The translations under genes were made by a program, and so were the position numbers. Shown one piece after another: positions 41,789-51,753 of a DNA stretch of 64,000 nt (position 1 is its first letter; every line of letters begins with the position of its first letter). The notes under the pieces are model-generated. The model saw only the letters and a program-made list of their open reading frames with translations. It made no database searches and was not told the DNA's origin. Location: positions 1 through 64,000 of the forward strand of contig NZ_JAFBEA010000013.1 of assembly GCF_016908515.1 (NCBI RefSeq), given 5' to 3'. This DNA comes from Virgibacillus halotolerans (GTDB lineage Bacteria; Bacillota; Bacilli; Bacillales; Amphibacillaceae).

Positions 41789-43081
41789 TTGTTCCGTACA
41801 ATCTCCAATTTTATGCGCATAGGTGACATTAGACGGAAAATTATATTCACACTGCTTATGTTGATTGTCTTCCGTCTAGGCACATTTATCCCTGTGCCAT
41901 TTACAGATAAACAGGCAATAGATTTTATGAACCAGCAAAATGTTTTTGGTTTTCTGAACACATTCGGTGGAGGGGCACTACAAAACTTCTCTATTTTTGC
42001 AATGGGGATTATGCCGTACATTACAGCATCAATCATCATGCAATTATTACAAATGGATGTCGTACCTAAGTTCTCTGAATGGAAAAAACAAGGGGAAATG
42101 GGTCGTAAGAAATTAGCCCAAATTACCCGATACGGTACAATCGTTCTTGCATTTGTTCAGGCAATTGCAATGTCAATTGGATTTAATGCAATGGCGGGGG
42201 GCATGTTAATTGCAGATCCCGGCATTACAAAATTCATTGTAATTGCAATCGTGCTAACAAGTGGTACAGCATTTTTGATGTGGCTTGGAGAACAAATCAC
42301 AGCAAATGGTGTTGGAAATGGAATTTCAATAATCATATTTGCGGGTATCGTAGCAGCGGTGCCGAATGGTGTTAAACAGTTGTATAGCCAATATATTGTA
42401 GATGCTGGTGATGAATTGTTTATCAACATTGTAATTGTCGCTTTAATCGCGTTGGTTGTTGTAGCTGTAGTTGTTGGAGTGATCTTTATACAACAAGCTT
42501 TACGTAAAATACCAATTCAATATGCAAAAAAACTTGTCAATCGTTCCCCGGTTGGTGGACATTCTACGCATTTACCAATAAAAGTGAATGCTGCAGGAGT
42601 TATCCCGGTAATCTTTGCTATTGCATTTATGATTGCACCTAGAACGATCGCTGGTTTCTTTGAAGGTGGGTCAGTTGCATCAACGATTGAAATGATCTTT
42701 GATTATACACAACCCATTGGTATGGTCTTATATGTAGGGCTGATTATTGCATTCACCTATTTCTATACATTTGTTCAGGTTAATCCGGAACAAATGGCTG
42801 AGAACCTGCAAAAGCAAGGTGGGTATATCCCAGGCATCCGTCCTGGTAAGAAAACAGAAACATACCTCACACGAGTGATGTATCGTTTAACGTTTGTAGG
42901 GTCCCTCTTTTTAGCAGCCGTTTCCGTGCTGCCAATTATTTTGGGTGGTCTTGCGAACTTACCTACCGCAGTACAAATCGGCGGCACAAGTTTACTAATC
43001 GTTGTAGGGGTAGCGTTACAAACGATGAAACAACTGGAAAGTCAGTTAGTAAAGCGACACTACAAAGGATTTATTAAGTAA
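41789..43081 (+). CDS. secY: SecY preprotein translocase channel subunit
   Basis: SecY is the protein-conducting channel. The 430-residue protein has ten membrane segments, the plug region after TM1 (NTFGGGALQNFSIFAMGIMPYITASII near residue 52) and the cytosolic loop VNPEQMAENLQKQGGYIPGIRPGK near residue 330. It starts with TTG immediately after the rplO stop (TAATTG), with the ribosome binding site GAGGTGAT inside rplO, so translation is coupled. Confidence 0.97.
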   Translation: MFRTISNFMRIGDIRRKIIFTLLMLIVFRLGTFIPVPFTDKQAIDFMNQQNVFGFLNTFGGGALQNFSIFAMGIMPYITASIIMQLLQMDVVPKFSEWKKQGEMGRKKLAQITRYGTIVLAFVQAIAMSIGFNAMAGGMLIADPGITKFIVIAIVLTSGTAFLMWLGEQITANGVGNGISIIIFAGIVAAVPNGVKQLYSQYIVDAGDELFINIVIVALIALVVVAVVVGVIFIQQALRKIPIQYAKKLVNRSPVGGHSTHLPIKVNAAGVIPVIFAIAFMIAPRTIAGFFEGGSVASTIEMIFDYTQPIGMVLYVGLIIAFTYFYTFVQVNPEQMAENLQKQGGYIPGIRPGKKTETYLTRVMYRLTFVGSLFLAAVSVLPIILGGLANLPTAVQIGGTSLLIVVGVALQTMKQLESQLVKRHYKGFIK

Positions 43082-43759
<678 letters not shown>

Positions 43760-43945
43760 ACATTTCTCACTGCTTATAACACGGATTAGATGCAATTTAG
43801 TCTGGTAAAAGTTATAATAAAAGTCTTGGTAAGTGTGAAAATAAGTGTACAAATGAATATAAAAGTGGCACTAAACTGTTTTAAAGAAATGAACCTTTTC
43901 TACAAAGGTAGCAATTAACTATAGCCTAAGTGAAGGTGATCGTTG
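43760..43945. other. Gap where map is expected
   Basis: This 186-base AT-rich gap lies between adk and the KOW-protein gene. TATAAT (43813-43818) is present without a good -35. No residue of a methionine aminopeptidase can be recognised, so if map was lost the excision was clean. Confidence 0.5.
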
Positions 43946-44260
43946 TTGAACGAATCTGATTCGGTTCCACGAGTAGGTCAAGTTGTTCGTATTAGACAAG
44001 GGCGTGAAGCTGGACAATTCGCTGTAGTCATTCGGATGATTGATGAGCGGTTTGTATTGCTTGCGGATGGAGAAAAGCGTAAATATGATCGACCAAAGAA
44101 AAAGAACGTAAATCATATTGAAGTGATGGATTTTATTTCTCCGGAAGTCCAAAGCAGCCTTCTAGAAACTGGTCGTGTCACAAATGGTAAATTAAGGTTT
44201 GCTATAACTAAATTTGTCAATGAAGTTGTGACAGATTTGAAGAAGGGAGATCAACACTGA
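43946..44260 (+). CDS. KOW-domain protein, L14e-like (YbzG-type)
   Basis: This 104-residue protein has an N-terminal KOW/SH3-like motif ([33 protein letters not shown], from about residue 11), as in ribosomal L14e-type proteins, and a basic FDRPKK-like stretch ([18 protein letters not shown]). It is presumably RNA- or ribosome-associated; function is not established. Two adjacent TTG codons (43943, 43946) can start it; the second has better spacing to AAGGTG. Its TGA overlaps the infA ATG. The equivalent B. subtilis gene lies between map and infA. Confidence 0.8.
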   Translation: MNESDSVPRVGQVVRIRQGREAGQFAVVIRMIDERFVLLADGEKRKYDRPKKKNVNHIEVMDFISPEVQSSLLETGRVTNGKLRFAITKFVNEVVTDLKKGDQH

Positions 44261-44478
44261 TGGCGAAAGACGATGCAATTGAAGTGGAAGGTACCGTAAT
44301 GGAGACATTGCCTAACGCAATGTTTAAGGTAGAGCTTGAAAATGGCCATACGGTCTTAGCACATGTATCCGGGAAAATTCGTATGCATTTTATACGAATT
44401 CTACCAGGTGATAAAGTAACGGTAGAACTCTCACCGTATGATTTAACTAGAGGACGGATTACGTACCGTTATAAATAA
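44260..44478 (+). CDS. infA: Translation initiation factor IF-1
   Basis: IF-1 binds the 30S A site during initiation. The 72-residue OB-fold protein is canonical: [48 protein letters not shown], and [15 protein letters not shown] at the end. It overlaps the preceding KOW gene by one base (TGATG). Confidence 0.97.
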   Translation: MAKDDAIEVEGTVMETLPNAMFKVELENGHTVLAHVSGKIRMHFIRILPGDKVTVELSPYDLTRGRITYRYK

Positions 44479-44494
44479 GCGAGCTCCGATATAA

Positions 44495-44623
<129 letters not shown>

Positions 44624-44647
44624 AAAACAAGGAGGTGCTAATCACTT

Positions 44648-45013
44648 ATGGCACGTATTGCAGGTATAGATATTCCGCGTGATAAGCGCGTAGTAATTTC
44701 ATTAACTTATATCTTTGGTATTGGAAACACTACCGCAAAGAAAGTCCTTAAAGAAGCAGGCGTTTCTGAAGATACTCGTGTTCGCGACTTAACTGAAGAT
44801 GAATTAGGTAAGATCCGTAAAGCAATTGATGTATATACAATTGAAGGTGATCTTCGTCGTGAAGTATCACTAAACATCAAACGAATCACTGAAATTGGTT
44901 CGTATAGAGGTATGCGTCACCGCCGTGGTTTACCAGTTCGTGGACAAAAAACGAAAAATAACTCACGTACTCGTAAAGGCCCGCGTTATGCTATCGCAGG
45001 TAAGAAAAAGTAA
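44648..45013 (+). CDS. rpsM: 30S ribosomal protein S13
   Basis: S13 contacts P-site tRNA and 50S. The 121-residue protein has [26 protein letters not shown] and the C-terminal [35 protein letters not shown] tail, which reaches the P site. AAGGAGGTGC is the ribosome binding site. Confidence 0.97.
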   Translation: MARIAGIDIPRDKRVVISLTYIFGIGNTTAKKVLKEAGVSEDTRVRDLTEDELGKIRKAIDVYTIEGDLRREVSLNIKRITEIGSYRGMRHRRGLPVRGQKTKNNSRTRKGPRYAIAGKKK

Positions 45014-45034
45014 GTGAAGGAGGTTAGCTAATCA

Positions 45035-45424
45035 ATGGCACGTAATACAAATACACGTAAACGTCGTGTGAAAAAGAATATTGACACAGGTATTGCACAC
45101 ATTCGTTCTACATTTAACAATACAATTGTTACAATTACGGATGTTCATGGTAATTCAATCGGCTGGAGTTCAGCAGGTGCGCTTGGATTTAAAGGTTCTC
45201 GTAAATCTACACCATATGCTGCTCAAATGGCTGCCGAAACTGCAGCAAAAACAGCGGTTGAAAACGGCATGAAAACATTAGAAGTTACTGTTAAAGGACC
45301 TGGAGCAGGTCGTGAAGCAGCAATTCGTTCACTTCAAGCAGCAGGATTGGAAGTTACTGCAATTGTGGATGTAACTCCAGTTCCTCATAATGGTTGTCGC
45401 CCACCAAAACGTCGTCGTGTATAA
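45035..45424 (+). CDS. rpsK: 30S ribosomal protein S11
   Basis: S11 lines the 30S platform near the E site. The 129-residue protein has the basic [30 protein letters not shown] start, [21 protein letters not shown] near residue 50 and [18 protein letters not shown] at the end. Confidence 0.97.
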   Translation: MARNTNTRKRRVKKNIDTGIAHIRSTFNNTIVTITDVHGNSIGWSSAGALGFKGSRKSTPYAAQMAAETAAKTAVENGMKTLEVTVKGPGAGREAAIRSLQAAGLEVTAIVDVTPVPHNGCRPPKRRRV

Positions 45425-45633
45425 TTAGACCGTATAGAATTTGTCACCCTGTCTATAATGGGTTATGATAGCTAAAAGTGTAGAGATGTAAATCTTTTAT
45501 CATTAGGCATTCACGAGACAAGAAGTACGAAAGAATTGCAGGTAGCGCAGAAACGCCAACTGCCTATTTGAGGAATTTCGGTTAGACATGGCTCTAACCG
45601 AGGTTTCGACGTTTTAAAGGAGGGTTTTGTTGA
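45425..45633 (+). promoter_or_regulatory. rpsK-rpoA intercistronic region with hairpins and candidate promoter
   Basis: TTGTCA (45441-45446) and TATGAT (45464-45469) are 17 bases apart, a candidate rpoA promoter. Downstream, CGGTTAGA (45579-45586) pairs with TCTAACCG (45593-45600), and AGGTAG with CTGCCT (about 45540-45565). No T run follows, so a leader or processing role is more likely than termination. Confidence 0.5.
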
Positions 45634-46578
45634 ATGATCGAAATTGAAAAACCAAAAATTGAAACGGTTGAAATTAGCGATGACGCTACATTTGGAAAAT
45701 TCGTAGTTGAACCGCTCGAACGTGGATATGGTACCACTCTTGGGAACTCCTTGCGTCGTATCCTATTATCCTCACTTCCAGGTGCTGCTGTTACATCGGT
45801 TCAAATTGATGGAGCACTTCATGAGTTCTCAACAATTGATGGTGTCGTTGAAGATGTTACAACAGTAATTTTAAACCTGAAAAAACTTGCTCTCAAAATT
45901 TACTCTGATGAAGAGAAAACTTTAGAGATTGATGTACAGGGAGAAGGAAAGGTTACCGCTGCAGATCTGACTTTTGATAGTGATGTTGAGGTATTAAACC
46001 CGGAATTGCCAATTGCTACTTTAAATAGTAAGGGCAGCCTGTATATGAAAATCACAGCAGAACGTGGTCGTGGTTACCGTCCAGCTGATGAAAATAAAAA
46101 TGATGATCAAGCGATTGGTGTTATCCCGATTGACTCGATTTTTACACCTGTGTCCCGTTCTGTTTATCAAGTTGAAAATACAAGGGTAGGTCAAGATGCC
46201 AATTTTGACAAATTGACATTAGATGTCTGGACAGATGGAAGCATTCGTCCTGAAGAGGCAGTTTCTTTAGGCGCTAAAGTCTTTACCGAGCATCTTAATA
46301 TCTTTGTAGGTTTAACTGATGAAGCACAGAATGCTGAGATTATGGTAGAAAAAGAAGAAGATCATAAAGAAAAAGTGATGGAAATGACCATCGAAGAACT
46401 TGATCTTTCTGTTCGATCTTATAATTGTTTAAAACGAGCTGGTATCAATACAGTTCAAGAGCTTGCAAATAAAACTGAAGAAGATATGATGAAAGTCCGT
46501 AATTTAGGTCGTAAATCACTAGAAGAAGTTAAAGTAAAACTGGATGATCTGGGCTTAGGCTTACGCAATGATGACTAA
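45634..46578 (+). CDS. rpoA: RNA polymerase alpha subunit
   Basis: RpoA dimerises to scaffold the polymerase; its C-domain contacts UP elements and activators. The 314-residue protein has the N-domain ([29 protein letters not shown] near residue 27), a flexible linker near 225-240, and the helix-hairpin-helix C-domain ([22 protein letters not shown]...[14 protein letters not shown]). AAAGGAGGGTT precedes ATG. Confidence 0.97.
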   Translation: MIEIEKPKIETVEISDDATFGKFVVEPLERGYGTTLGNSLRRILLSSLPGAAVTSVQIDGALHEFSTIDGVVEDVTTVILNLKKLALKIYSDEEKTLEIDVQGEGKVTAADLTFDSDVEVLNPELPIATLNSKGSLYMKITAERGRGYRPADENKNDDQAIGVIPIDSIFTPVSRSVYQVENTRVGQDANFDKLTLDVWTDGSIRPEEAVSLGAKVFTEHLNIFVGLTDEAQNAEIMVEKEEDHKEKVMEMTIEELDLSVRSYNCLKRAGINTVQELANKTEEDMMKVRNLGRKSLEEVKVKLDDLGLGLRNDD

Positions 46579-46622
46579 TCAATAGACACCTTTAGAGCTT
46601 TTAGAAAGGGAGGGATAAGTCC

Positions 46623-46976
46623 ATGGCTAGAAAGTTAGGACGTACAACTGACACTCGTATGGCATTACTTCGCAATCTTGCATCTGATTTAATTATTCAT
46701 GAACGTATTGAAACAACAGAAGCAAAAGCGAAAGAACTTAAATCCGTAGTAGACAAAATGATTACGCTGGGTAAACGTGGAGATCTTCACGCTCGTCGTC
46801 AAGCTGCAGCTTTCTTATATAATCAAGAAGCAAACGAAAATGAAAATGTTGTTCAAAAACTTTTCAATGACGTTGCTGCACGTTATGAAGAACGACAAGG
46901 TGGGTACACACGTGTTCTTAAATTAGGTGCTCGTCAAGGTGACGGAGCAAAAATGGCAATCATCGAACTAGTTTAA
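46623..46976 (+). CDS. rplQ: 50S ribosomal protein L17
   Basis: L17 lies near the tunnel exit. The 117-residue protein is the short bacterial form: [39 protein letters not shown] and [21 protein letters not shown]. It is the last gene of the alpha part; a terminator follows after 19 bases. Confidence 0.97.
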   Translation: MARKLGRTTDTRMALLRNLASDLIIHERIETTEAKAKELKSVVDKMITLGKRGDLHARRQAAAFLYNQEANENENVVQKLFNDVAARYEERQGGYTRVLKLGARQGDGAKMAIIELV

Positions 46977-46995
46977 TGAAACCTTTGCGCGTATA

Positions 46996-47043
46996 GGGGC
47001 AGGACTGAATCTCTTCCATGAGGTGAATCCAAGCCCTTTTTTT
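46996..47043 (+). terminator. Terminator after rplQ
   Basis: GGGC-AGGA (46997-47004) pairs with TCC-AA-GCCC, with an inner CTC/GAG hairpin and a long T run (47037-47043). Confidence 0.75.
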
Positions 47044-47056
47044 GTAGTAAAGAAAA

Positions 47057-47146
47057 GTTGACGCGCTAGGGGCTATAGAGCGCATGGTTTTAGCACTCGC
47101 AGTGTCAATTGCTTATGACGGTAGTCGCTAGCTGACGCGCAACTAG
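47057..47146. repeat. Repeat-like block upstream of ecfA1
   Basis: GACGCGC occurs twice (47060-47066 and 47134-47140). GCGCT (47063-47067) can pair with AGCGC (about 47079-47083), and CTAG ends flank the second copy (CTAGCTGACGCGCAACTAG). No coding is seen. The GC-rich motifs and the shared GCGCAACTA-like segment with repeats at 10112 and 18613 suggest intergenic repeat DNA. Confidence 0.35.
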
Positions 47147-47225
47147 ACAAAAAAAGCTGAGACAATTGCCCAGCGACACATCAAAATCCCAAGGCGGGAG
47201 CAGAGTATTGAGGAGGAAGTACAGC

Positions 47226-48062
47226 ATGAGAAAAATAATTGAGTTTAGAAATGTATCGTTCAGATATGAAGATGAGCAGCCTTGGGTATTAAAGAATTTG
47301 TCATTTGAAATCTATGAAAACGAATGGATTGCTATTATAGGTCATAATGGATCTGGTAAATCCACAATTGCTAAACTGCTTAATGGATTATTATTCCCAC
47401 AAGAGGGAGAAATATTAATCGATGGGAAACAGGTTAACCAAGATACGATTTGGGATATCCGTAAAGATGTTGGTATGGTTTTTCAAAATCCTGACAATCA
47501 ATTTGTTGGAACAACAGTGCAAGACGATGTTGCTTTCGGAATGGAAAATCGTGGTTTTCCCCGGGAGGATATGATAAAGCGAATGGAAGAAACGTTATCT
47601 GCAGTAGGAATGCAGGATTATCTGCTGACTGAACCGCATCGCCTTTCCGGCGGACAGAAACAGCGTGTGGCAATCGCAAGCGTGCTCGCCATTTCACCGC
47701 AAGTTCTTATATTGGATGAGGCAACAGCAATGCTTGATCCGAAGGGACGAACTGAAATCATGCAAACTGTGACAGATGTTCAAAGTGAAAATGAACTATC
47801 ATTGATTACGATAACACATGATTTAACGGAAGTGGTACAAGCTGATCGTGTTATCGTCATGAATGAAGGTGAAATATGGCGTGAGGCACTGCCACGTGAA
47901 ATTTTTTCTTTAAAGGATCAGCTCCGGGAAATCGGATTAGACGTACCCTTTATTACAGTATTAGCTGATGAGCTAAACCAATTAGGTGTGCCAATCACAC
48001 AGGAGCCGTTAAACCACGAAGAGTTGTTGGAGGAATTATGGACATTACATTCAAAAACGTAA
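47226..48062 (+). CDS. ecfA1: ECF transporter ATPase EcfA1
   Basis: This is one of two ATPases of the energy-coupling factor module that powers several vitamin and metal uptake S-components. The 278-residue protein has Walker [10 protein letters not shown] near residue 42, Q-loop VFQNPDNQF, signature [10 protein letters not shown], Walker [12 protein letters not shown] and H-loop THDL. ATG 47226 ([12 protein letters not shown]) follows GAGGAGG; upstream in-frame codons are not native. Its 3' end overlaps ecfA2 by 25 bases. Confidence 0.95.
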   Translation: MRKIIEFRNVSFRYEDEQPWVLKNLSFEIYENEWIAIIGHNGSGKSTIAKLLNGLLFPQEGEILIDGKQVNQDTIWDIRKDVGMVFQNPDNQFVGTTVQDDVAFGMENRGFPREDMIKRMEETLSAVGMQDYLLTEPHRLSGGQKQRVAIASVLAISPQVLILDEATAMLDPKGRTEIMQTVTDVQSENELSLITITHDLTEVVQADRVIVMNEGEIWREALPREIFSLKDQLREIGLDVPFITVLADELNQLGVPITQEPLNHEELLEELWTLHSKT

Positions 48063-48907
48063 GCTATATTTATCAAGCAAATAGCCCATTTGCACATAAA
48101 GCAATTGATGATTTATCTTTTCATATCCCATCCGGCTCCTTTGTTGCTGTTATTGGCCATACAGGGTCAGGGAAATCGACATTGATTCAACATTTAAATG
48201 GCCTGGTCAAGCCAACAGCGGGCGAAGTAACGATTGGTGATTTTCATTTAACACCGGAACAAAAACCTAAAAACATGAAAGAGCTACGCAGTCGTGTTGG
48301 TGTTGTCTTTCAATACCCGGAGCACCAATTATTTGAAGAAACGGTTGAAAAGGACATTGCGTTTGGTCCGGAGAACTTTGGTGTGTCAAAATCGGAAATC
48401 AAGCACCGAATTCAACAAATAACGCCTGCGGTAGGCCTTACGGAAGAATTACTGGAACGTTCCCCGTTTGAACTAAGTGGTGGACAAATGCGTAGGGTTG
48501 CAATTGCTGGTGTGTTAGCTGTTAGACCTGACGTACTTGTGCTTGATGAGCCAACTGCTGGGCTAGATCCTCGGGGACAAAAAGAAATGATGAAGATGTT
48601 TTATCAGCTGCATCAAGAACAGGGGCTAACGACAATACTCGTAACCCATAGCATGGAAGACGCTGTAAAATATGCAGACCATGTCATCATTTTAAACAAA
48701 GGTACAAAGTATATGGAAGGTAAACCAGAAGCGGTTTTTACACAAAAAAAAGCATTAAATAAAGTGCAGCTTGATGTACCAGAGATGGTCCAGTTTTTAA
48801 ATCAATTCCAGACGAAATTAGGGAAAGAAATCCCCTTTGATCGGCAATCGATAAAACAGGTTGCACAATCGATTCAGCAAATCATAAAAGGGGCTGAATC
48901 ATCATGA
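48038..48907 (+). CDS. ecfA2: ECF transporter ATPase EcfA2
   Basis: The second ATPase pairs with EcfA1. The 289-residue protein has Walker [10 protein letters not shown] near 39, Q-loop [22 protein letters not shown] (typical of ECF ATPases), [12 protein letters not shown], Walker [14 protein letters not shown] and H-loop THSM. It overlaps ecfA1 upstream and ecfT downstream (ATGA). Confidence 0.95.
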   Translation: MDITFKNVSYIYQANSPFAHKAIDDLSFHIPSGSFVAVIGHTGSGKSTLIQHLNGLVKPTAGEVTIGDFHLTPEQKPKNMKELRSRVGVVFQYPEHQLFEETVEKDIAFGPENFGVSKSEIKHRIQQITPAVGLTEELLERSPFELSGGQMRRVAIAGVLAVRPDVLVLDEPTAGLDPRGQKEMMKMFYQLHQEQGLTTILVTHSMEDAVKYADHVIILNKGTKYMEGKPEAVFTQKKALNKVQLDVPEMVQFLNQFQTKLGKEIPFDRQSIKQVAQSIQQIIKGAESS

Positions 48908-49704
48908 ATAACTCCTTGATTATTGGTCAGTATGTACCAGGAAATTCCATTGTGCACCGTTTGGATCCACGAACAAAAATAACAATTATTTTCTTTTTTG
49001 TTTTTATCGTATTTTTTGCTAATACGTTAATCAGTTATGGGATTTTAACCATTTTTGCATTGACGAGTATGATTACGTCTCGTGTTCCGATTCGTTTTAT
49101 CTTAAAAGGGTTAACACCTGTCTGGTTTTTAATTGTTTTTACCTTTATTTTGCACTTATTTGTAACCAAAGAGGGAACACTTATTTTCCACTTGTCTATT
49201 TTTAAATTTTATTCTGGTGGTGTGATTCAGGGACTTGCCATTTCTGTAAGGTTTTTCTTACTTATCCTAGTTACTTCCCTATTAACTTTAACGACAACAC
49301 CGATTGAAATTACCGATGCAATAGAGGATATGCTGCATCCGTTAAATAAAATTAAGTTCCCTGTTCACGAACTTGCACTGATGATGTCCATATCTTTACG
49401 CTTTATTCCTACACTAATGCAGGAAACAGATAAGATTTCCAAGGCGCAGGCTTCCCGTGGTGTAGATTTTAGAACGGGGCCGATTAAAGATCGCGCAAAA
49501 GCGGTTGTTCCATTGTTGGTTCCATTATTTGTCAGTGCGTTTAAACGGGCAGAAGAATTAGCAATGGCAATGGAAGCGCGTGGCTATCATGGTGGTGAAG
49601 GGCGGACAAAGCTAAGGGAGTTAAAGATTGGTAAGCACGATATCCTGATCTATATACTATTTGCTTTTGTCATTGCGATTCTATTTTATACGAGAAGTTA
49701 TTAG
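48904..49704 (+). CDS. ecfT: ECF transporter transmembrane subunit EcfT
   Basis: EcfT couples ATP hydrolysis to the substrate-binding S-component. The 266-residue protein has several membrane segments and the two coupling-helix motifs: [14 protein letters not shown] (A-R-G) near 180 and [14 protein letters not shown] near 222. No S-component gene is adjacent, so this is the shared group II module that serves dispersed S-subunits. Confidence 0.95.
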   Translation: MNNSLIIGQYVPGNSIVHRLDPRTKITIIFFFVFIVFFANTLISYGILTIFALTSMITSRVPIRFILKGLTPVWFLIVFTFILHLFVTKEGTLIFHLSIFKFYSGGVIQGLAISVRFFLLILVTSLLTLTTTPIEITDAIEDMLHPLNKIKFPVHELALMMSISLRFIPTLMQETDKISKAQASRGVDFRTGPIKDRAKAVVPLLVPLFVSAFKRAEELAMAMEARGYHGGEGRTKLRELKIGKHDILIYILFAFVIAILFYTRSY

Positions 49705-49718
49705 AGAGGCTGGTAAAG

Positions 49719-50471
49719 GTGGAACGACTGAAATGTATCATTCATTATGATGGATCGCGATTTTCTGGTTTCCAGATCCAGCCAAAGAAGCGCACGGTTC
49801 AAGGTGAATTAGAAAAGGCATTAAAGAAAATGCACAAAGGCGCTGAGATAAGAATACAGGCCTCTGGACGAACAGATACAGGCGTACATGCCTTGGGTCA
49901 GACAATCCATTTTGATTCGCCCTATGACATCCCAACGCTTAATTGGAAGCAGGCACTGAATACACTCTTGCCGGATGACTTATATATTAAAGAAGTAGTG
50001 ATTGTAGCTGAAACATTTCATGCAAGATATGACGCTATAGAAAAAGAATATCGCTATTATGTGTGGCATGAATCGGAGCCCGATGTATGGAAACGAAACT
50101 ATGCCTACCATTTTCCCTACAAACTGAATATAGATGCTATAAAGCAGGCTTGTGCCTATTTAGAGGGTAAGCATGACTTTACTACCTTTTCATCTGCAAA
50201 GGCAACAACAAAAGGGAGTAAAGAACGAACGCTTTATCAGGTCAGCTGTGAGAAGCGGGGAAGCGAGATTGAATTTATTCTGCGGGGGAATGGCTTTTTA
50301 TATCACATGGTTCGTATTATCGTTGGCGTACTACTAGATATTGGTCAAGGAAGAAGGATCCCATCAGACATTAAAACGTTACTGAAACAAAAGGATCGCC
50401 AACTCGTTGGAGAAACGATTCCAGCTCAAGGATTGTATTTATGGCGGGTAAAGTATGAAAAAGTAATATAA
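49719..50471 (+). CDS. truA: tRNA pseudouridine synthase A
   Basis: TruA makes pseudouridine at tRNA positions 38-40. The 250-residue protein has the catalytic aspartate in ASGRTDTGVHALGQ near residue 52, YRYYVWH near 111 and FLRGNGFLYHMVRIIVG near 188. GTG start, 14 bases after ecfT. The order ecfT-truA-rplM-rpsI is standard for the group. Confidence 0.96.
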   Translation: MERLKCIIHYDGSRFSGFQIQPKKRTVQGELEKALKKMHKGAEIRIQASGRTDTGVHALGQTIHFDSPYDIPTLNWKQALNTLLPDDLYIKEVVIVAETFHARYDAIEKEYRYYVWHESEPDVWKRNYAYHFPYKLNIDAIKQACAYLEGKHDFTTFSSAKATTKGSKERTLYQVSCEKRGSEIEFILRGNGFLYHMVRIIVGVLLDIGQGRRIPSDIKTLLKQKDRQLVGETIPAQGLYLWRVKYEKVI

Positions 50472-50505
50472 ATAAGCGATTTTTAGAATTTTACACCTGA
50501 AGCCC

Positions 50506-50533
50506 TTGACAAAACGCTCGAATTTGGTATATT
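50506..50533 (+). promoter_or_regulatory. Promoter of rplM-rpsI
   Basis: TTGACA (50506-50511) and TATATT (50528-50533) are 16 bases apart with an extended -10 TGG. Confidence 0.75.
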
Positions 50534-50638
50534 ATGATCTATGGCATTATATTTCTAAAACCATGATTAGCCCCGGAATCTAATTATGTTGAATATAGGA
50601 ATAACGAATTGAAACAAATTAATTGGAGGGAAACTATC
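50534..50638 (+). promoter_or_regulatory. Candidate L13 leader
   Basis: The leader can fold into ATGG with CCAT (about 50543-50565) and ATTAG with CTAAT (about 50567-50585). A leader bound by L13 is known in Firmicutes at this site; whether this one matches needs a covariance-model search. Confidence 0.45.
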
Positions 50639-51076
50639 ATGCGCACAACTTTCATGGCGAATGAAAACAATATTGAACGCAAATGGCTCGTTGTGGATGC
50701 TGAAGGCCAAAGACTAGGCCGTTTGGCAAGTGAGGTTGCAGCAATCCTTCGTGGAAAGCACAAGCCAACTTACACACCACACGCTGATACTGGTGATAAT
50801 GTAATTATTATCAACGCTGAAAAAATAGAATTAACAGGTAATAAAATAAATGACAAAATGTACTACCGTCATTCAGGTTATACAGGTAATTTGAAAGAGC
50901 GTAATGCTGACGAAATGCGTACAAGATACCCTGAGCAAATGATTGAACTTGCTGTTAAAGGTATGCTTCCTAAAGGTCCACTAGGCCGCAAAATGGGTAA
51001 GAAATTGCACGTAAACAGAGGTTCAGAACACAATAATCAAGCTCAAAAACCAGAAGTTTATGAGCTTCGTGGATAA
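50639..51076 (+). CDS. rplM: 50S ribosomal protein L13
   Basis: L13 is an early 50S assembly protein. The 145-residue protein has [36 protein letters not shown] near residue 11 and [23 protein letters not shown] near 100. ATG 50639 ([12 protein letters not shown]) follows TGGAGGG; the earlier in-frame start at 50609 precedes the ribosome binding site and is discarded. Confidence 0.96.
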   Translation: MRTTFMANENNIERKWLVVDAEGQRLGRLASEVAAILRGKHKPTYTPHADTGDNVIIINAEKIELTGNKINDKMYYRHSGYTGNLKERNADEMRTRYPEQMIELAVKGMLPKGPLGRKMGKKLHVNRGSEHNNQAQKPEVYELRG

Positions 51077-51095
51077 TTAAAAGGAGGTTAAACAA

Positions 51096-51488
51096 TTGGC
51101 ACAAGTACAATATTACGGCACAGGCCGTCGTAAAACATCAACTGCACGTGTACGTCTAGTTCCTGGAACTGGAAAAGTAATCATCAATGGTCGTGATTCA
51201 AAAGACTATTTCCCATATGAAACACAATCACTAATCATGAATCAACCGCTTGCTGTTACAGAAACAGAAGGCACTTACGATGTATTAGTAAACGTTCATG
51301 GTGGTGGATTCACTGGTCAAGCTGGTGCAATTCGTCATGGTATCTCTCGTGCGCTTCTAGAAGCGGATCCTGAATACCGTGCATCATTAAAGCGTGAAGG
51401 ATTCTTAACACGTGACCCACGTATGGTAGAACGTAAAAAATACGGTCTTAAAGGTGCACGTAGAGCTCCTCAATTCTCAAAACGTTAA
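51096..51488 (+). CDS. rpsI: 30S ribosomal protein S9
   Basis: S9 touches the P-site tRNA anticodon loop with its C-terminal arginine. The 130-residue protein has [19 protein letters not shown] and the C-terminal [27 protein letters not shown] start after AAAGGAGGTT. It ends the conserved ribosomal-protein part of the window. Confidence 0.97.
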   Translation: MAQVQYYGTGRRKTSTARVRLVPGTGKVIINGRDSKDYFPYETQSLIMNQPLAVTETEGTYDVLVNVHGGGFTGQAGAIRHGISRALLEADPEYRASLKREGFLTRDPRMVERKKYGLKGARRAPQFSKR

Positions 51489-51516
51489 TAGTAGTAATAA
51501 CAAGGATATACCTGCA

Positions 51517-51559
51517 AAAACAGCCTATTTCATTTCGAATGAAATAGGCTGTTTTGTTT
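51517..51559. terminator. Terminator after rpsI
   Basis: An 18-bp perfect stem (51517-51534 with 51538-51555) encloses TCG, with A-rich left and T-rich right arms (AAAACAGCC ... GGCTGTTTT). It can act in both directions. Confidence 0.9.
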
Positions 51560-51610
51560 GAATAAGAGTTAGTGAAGTAGAATGTATGCGAATATAAATT
51601 TTAAAAACGA

Positions 51611-51656
51611 AATGAAACAACAAAACAGCTGATCAAAGCTGTTTTGTTGTTTCATT
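51611..51656. repeat. 20-bp perfect inverted repeat
   Basis: The arms 51611-51630 and 51637-51656 are exact reverse complements around GATCAA. The inner half (AAAACAGCT) echoes the AAAACAGCC of the rpsI terminator. It may terminate betA transcription from the right, though T runs are poor on that side. Confidence 0.6.
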
Positions 51657-51753
51657 AAAGAAAGGTCATTATCTAATCAAATCGTTAATTATCACCAAAA
51701 GTAATTTACTATTGACATAATGTCTATAAAAAAGAAGAGCTAAAAAGGGACGC

